From positions 1 through 8,428 of the forward strand of contig JANLHA010000079.1 in assembly GCA_024653845.1 (NCBI GenBank): a DNA stretch of 8,428 nt, read 5' to 3'. Under the pieces are notes generated by a model. That model was not told where the DNA came from. It saw only the letters and a program-made list of their open reading frames with translations, and searched no databases. Positions 6,451 to 8,428 of this stretch are shown piece after piece. Positions within the stretch are counted from its first letter, which is position 1. Every line of letters starts with the position of its first letter. The position numbers and the translations under genes are program-made. Source of the DNA: Candidatus Omnitrophota bacterium. GTDB taxonomy: Bacteria > Omnitrophota > Gorgyraeia > Zapsychrales > JANLHA01.

Positions 6451-7425
6451 CTATCTCAATTTCCTTAACAACTCACAATATTCTTCAATTTGAGAATTGG
6501 GCCGCTTCTTAGCTTCTTTCAAATCAATAATATTCAATTCATCACGAATTTCACCTACCGCTTTTCCATATTGTCCCTTAAGAAGAAGATCTACCGCAGA
6601 TGATCCTAAACGCGTTGCGAGAATACGATCATGCCCCGACGGTGATCCTCCCCTTTGAACATGTCCTAAAATCACAAAACGCGTTTCCAAGCCTGTCTTT
6701 TCGGTGATTTGGTTGGCCACCACAGTGGCTTTAGCAGCCCCTTCAGAAACAATAATAATCCAGCTGACTTTCCCCTTACGATTCCCTTCTAAAATATTCT
6801 GATACAGTGTTTCGTAATCAAAATTTTTCTCAGGAACAATAACCTCTTCAGCACCCGCAGCGACCGCCACCTGCAAAGCAATGTACCCTGACCGATTTCC
6901 CATCACTTCAACGACAAAAATGCGCTCCATACTGTGAGCGGTGTCGCGAATTTTGTCAATCGAATCAATCGCAGTATTGATTGCCGTCTGGCAACCAATG
7001 GTCTGATCAGTTCCGTAAATATCATTATCAATCGTTCCAGGCAACCCGATTGTTGGAACGCCAAATCTCTCAAAGAGTTCATGGGCGCCTCGATAGGATC
7101 CATCTCCCCCAATCACCACCAAAGCGTCAATCTGATACTTCTTGAGGACTTCAACAGCCTTTTGCTGACCTTCGAGTGTTTTAAATTCTTCACAGCGCGC
7201 AGTTTTGAGGATTGTTCCGCCACGATTAATAATATTAGAAACGGAACGGTGGTTCAAGTCGACCACGTCGCCATCGATCAAACCTTGATACCCACGCATG
7301 ATCCCTGCAACTTGCAGCCCCCGGAATAATGCAGAACGCACAATGCTTCGAATGGCTGCGTTCATCCCCGGGCCGTCACCACCCGATGTGAGAATTCCAA
7401 TTTTTCTTATTGAGGAATTGAGCAT
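6451..7425 (-). CDS. pfkA: 6-Phosphofructokinase, ATP-dependent type
   Basis: Phosphorylates fructose 6-phosphate to fructose 1,6-bisphosphate in glycolysis. The 324 residues are close to the 320 of the classical bacterial enzyme. GGDGPGMNA (15-23) binds nucleotide. GGDGS (106-110) and PGTIDND (129-135) carry the glycines G109 and G130 that mark ATP use; pyrophosphate enzymes usually have GGDD and PKTIDND. Catalytic base D133 is present, as are substrate residues R77, R168, E228, R249, H255 and R258 (GHVQRGGSP). One oddity is MGNRSG (175-180), where many homologues have MGR at that place. The ATG at 7425 has no evident Shine-Dalgarno sequence, and its first residues precede the conserved KIGILTSGG, so the exact start is a little uncertain. 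It lies between ahcY and ilvC on the same strand. Confidence 0.96.
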   Translation of the reverse strand: MLNSSIRKIGILTSGGDGPGMNAAIRSIVRSALFRGLQVAGIMRGYQGLIDGDVVDLNHRSVSNIINRGGTILKTARCEEFKTLEGQQKAVEVLKKYQIDALVVIGGDGSYRGAHELFERFGVPTIGLPGTIDNDIYGTDQTIGCQTAINTAIDSIDKIRDTAHSMERIFVVEVMGNRSGYIALQVAVAAGAEEVIVPEKNFDYETLYQNILEGNRKGKVSWIIIVSEGAAKATVVANQITEKTGLETRFVILGHVQRGGSPSGHDRILATRLGSSAVDLLLKGQYGKAVGEIRDELNIIDLKEAKKRPNSQIEEYCELLRKLR

Positions 7426-7452
7426 AATTAGCAGGAAGTTTTAAATTTAAGT

Positions 7453-7500
7453 CTTGCGGGTCCTGCTGCCTGTCGACAGACAGGCGGCAGGACCCGCAAG
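7453..7500. repeat. Large GC-rich hairpin/palindrome between ahcY and pfkA
   Basis: Two 22-base arms (7453-7474 and 7479-7500) pair across a 4-base GACA loop. Twenty-one positions are complementary and one is a T/C difference, which makes one G-U wobble or mismatch depending on the strand. The arms are far richer in G+C than the AT-rich flanks. On the transcribed minus strand the stem follows the ahcY stop by about 25 bases, but is followed by ACTTAAATTTAAAAC rather than a T-run, so it is not a canonical rho-independent terminator. It could still end or stabilise the ahcY mRNA, or be a copy of a dispersed palindromic repeat. It ends 27 bases before the pfkA ATG. Confidence 0.85.
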
Positions 7501-7525
7501 AAAATAAATAAAACTTTGATAATCT

Positions 7526-8428
7526 TTAATATCGATAATGTTCAGGCTTATACGGCCCTTCCGGCTCAACACCGATATACTTGGCCTGCTTGGGTGTCAA
7601 CTTGGTCAGCTTGGCCCCCACATGATCAAGGTGTAACCGAGCCACTTCCTCGTCGAGCTTTTTAGGCAAACGGTAAACACCCACTTGATAACGGTGCTGC
7701 CACAATTCAATCTGCGCCAGTGTCTGATTGGTAAAAGAATTGCTCATAACAAATGATGGGTGTCCCATCGCACATCCCAAATTTACCAAACGGCCTTCGG
7801 CCAAAAGAATGATTGAATGCCCGTCCGGGAAGTGATATTGATCCACCTGAGGCTTGATATTCACTCGACGAATCCCTGGATACGATTGCAATTTGTTGAC
7901 CTGGATTTCATTATCAAAGTGCCCAATATTGCAGACAATGGCCTTGTCCTTCATTTTGAGCATATGATCAATCGTAATGATGTCGCAATTACCTGTCGTC
8001 GTGACATACAGATTCCCTTCAGCAATGGCATCTTCAATCGTCTTGACTTCGAAACCTTCCATCGTCGCTTGAAGCGCACAGATCGGATCGATTTCGGTCA
8101 CAATCACTCGAGCCCCAAAGCTGCGCATGGAATGGGCGCATCCTTTACCAACGTCGCCGTATCCACAAACGACAACAACTTTTCCAGCCAACATGATATC
8201 GGTCGCGCGCTTGATTCCGTCGGCCAACGATTCCCGACAACCATAAAGGTTATCGAATTTGGATTTGGTAACCGAATCATTAACATTGAATGCCGGGAAA
8301 AGAAGAGCGCCTTTTTCCATCATCTGATAAAGGCGATGCACACCCGTTGTCGTTTCTTCGGAAACGCCTCGGATCTCCTCAACTATCCGATGCCAGAGAC
8401 GCGAATCTTCTTGAAGAGTTTCTTTAAG
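7526..8428 (-). CDS. ahcY: S-adenosylhomocysteine hydrolase, C-terminal part (N-terminus beyond the right edge)
   Basis: Splits S-adenosylhomocysteine to adenosine and homocysteine in the activated methyl cycle. The frame is open from the right edge to a TAA, giving 300 visible residues. A GTG at 8341 is an internal valine in the conserved [14 protein letters not shown], not a start, because family sequence continues upstream to the edge. Visible motifs are [15 protein letters not shown] (50-64 of this fragment), which includes the equivalents of human K186, D190, N191 and C195; the NAD-binding GYGDVGKG (89-96); NIGHFDNEI (147-155); and the C-terminal KPEHYRY, whose K and Y contact NAD of the partner subunit. 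The residues before GVSEETTTG ([20 protein letters not shown]) match the insertion found in longer bacterial forms, so I infer roughly 160-170 residues are missing. The promoter lies outside the window. Confidence 0.97.
   Translation of the reverse strand, partial: LKETLQEDSRLWHRIVEEIRGVSEETTTGVHRLYQMMEKGALLFPAFNVNDSVTKSKFDNLYGCRESLADGIKRATDIMLAGKVVVVCGYGDVGKGCAHSMRSFGARVIVTEIDPICALQATMEGFEVKTIEDAIAEGNLYVTTTGNCDIITIDHMLKMKDKAIVCNIGHFDNEIQVNKLQSYPGIRRVNIKPQVDQYHFPDGHSIILLAEGRLVNLGCAMGHPSFVMSNSFTNQTLAQIELWQHRYQVGVYRLPKKLDEEVARLHLDHVGAKLTKLTPKQAKYIGVEPEGPYKPEHYRY

Noticed and set aside
6451..7425. Pyrophosphate-dependent phosphofructokinase
   Set aside because: The discriminating positions are glycine (GGDGS and PGTIDND), which is the ATP-dependent pattern.
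7453..7500. Canonical rho-independent terminator of ahcY
   Set aside because: The stem is strong, but the transcribed strand continues with ACTTAAATTTAAAAC rather than a T-run, so the textbook form is not met. A non-canonical role is kept as a finding.
7526..8341. GTG at 8341 as the start of a short 271-residue hydrolase
   Set aside because: Conserved family residues (GVSEETTTG) continue upstream in the same frame to the window edge, so the GTG is an internal valine and the gene is only truncated by the window.

Overview
This window reads as an ordinary chromosomal housekeeping block from a Gram-negative bacterium of moderate G+C content, with one accessory-looking pair of secreted proteins at its left end. 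All eight genes lie on the minus strand, so transcription runs from right to left: ahcY (cut by the right edge), pfkA, ilvC, leuA, aroE, a prepilin peptidase, a large secreted repeat protein, and a second secreted protein cut by the left edge. No stretch over 300 bases lacks a gene, and I see no tRNA, rRNA, CRISPR array or transposase gene. The organism cannot be named from these bases. The mix of amino-acid genes with a type IV prepilin peptidase and unfamiliar secreted proteins would suit an uncultured diderm lineage such as the Omnitrophota or another PVC-related group, but this is only a guess.

Right part (about 7526-8428): the C-terminal two thirds of S-adenosylhomocysteine hydrolase, part of the activated methyl cycle. 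It is followed by a 100-base gap holding a very strong GC-rich hairpin (7453-7500), and then by an ATP-type 6-phosphofructokinase.

Middle (2164-6404): ilvC and leuA give the second step of branched-chain amino-acid synthesis and the first committed step of leucine synthesis. aroE gives the shikimate dehydrogenase step of aromatic synthesis. The prepilin peptidase processes type IV pilin-like or type II secretion pseudopilin precursors. leuA and aroE are 5 bases apart, and aroE overlaps the peptidase gene by 8 bases, so these three are probably co-transcribed. ilvC (59 bases upstream of leuA) and pfkA (46 bases upstream of ilvC) may belong to the same transcript.

Left part (1-2163): after a 126-base AT-rich gap with a plausible promoter come two genes for exported proteins. 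The first (568 residues) has a signal peptide, three divergent copies of a beta-rich domain of about 100 residues, a Pro/Ala/Glu/Gln linker, a short coiled coil and a charged tail. The second starts 34 bases later with its own good ribosome binding site, encodes a signal peptide, and shows two copies of a DPKGFS motif exactly 28 residues apart before the window ends. I recognise neither. They are the most likely place for undescribed biology here; the six enzyme genes are conventional.
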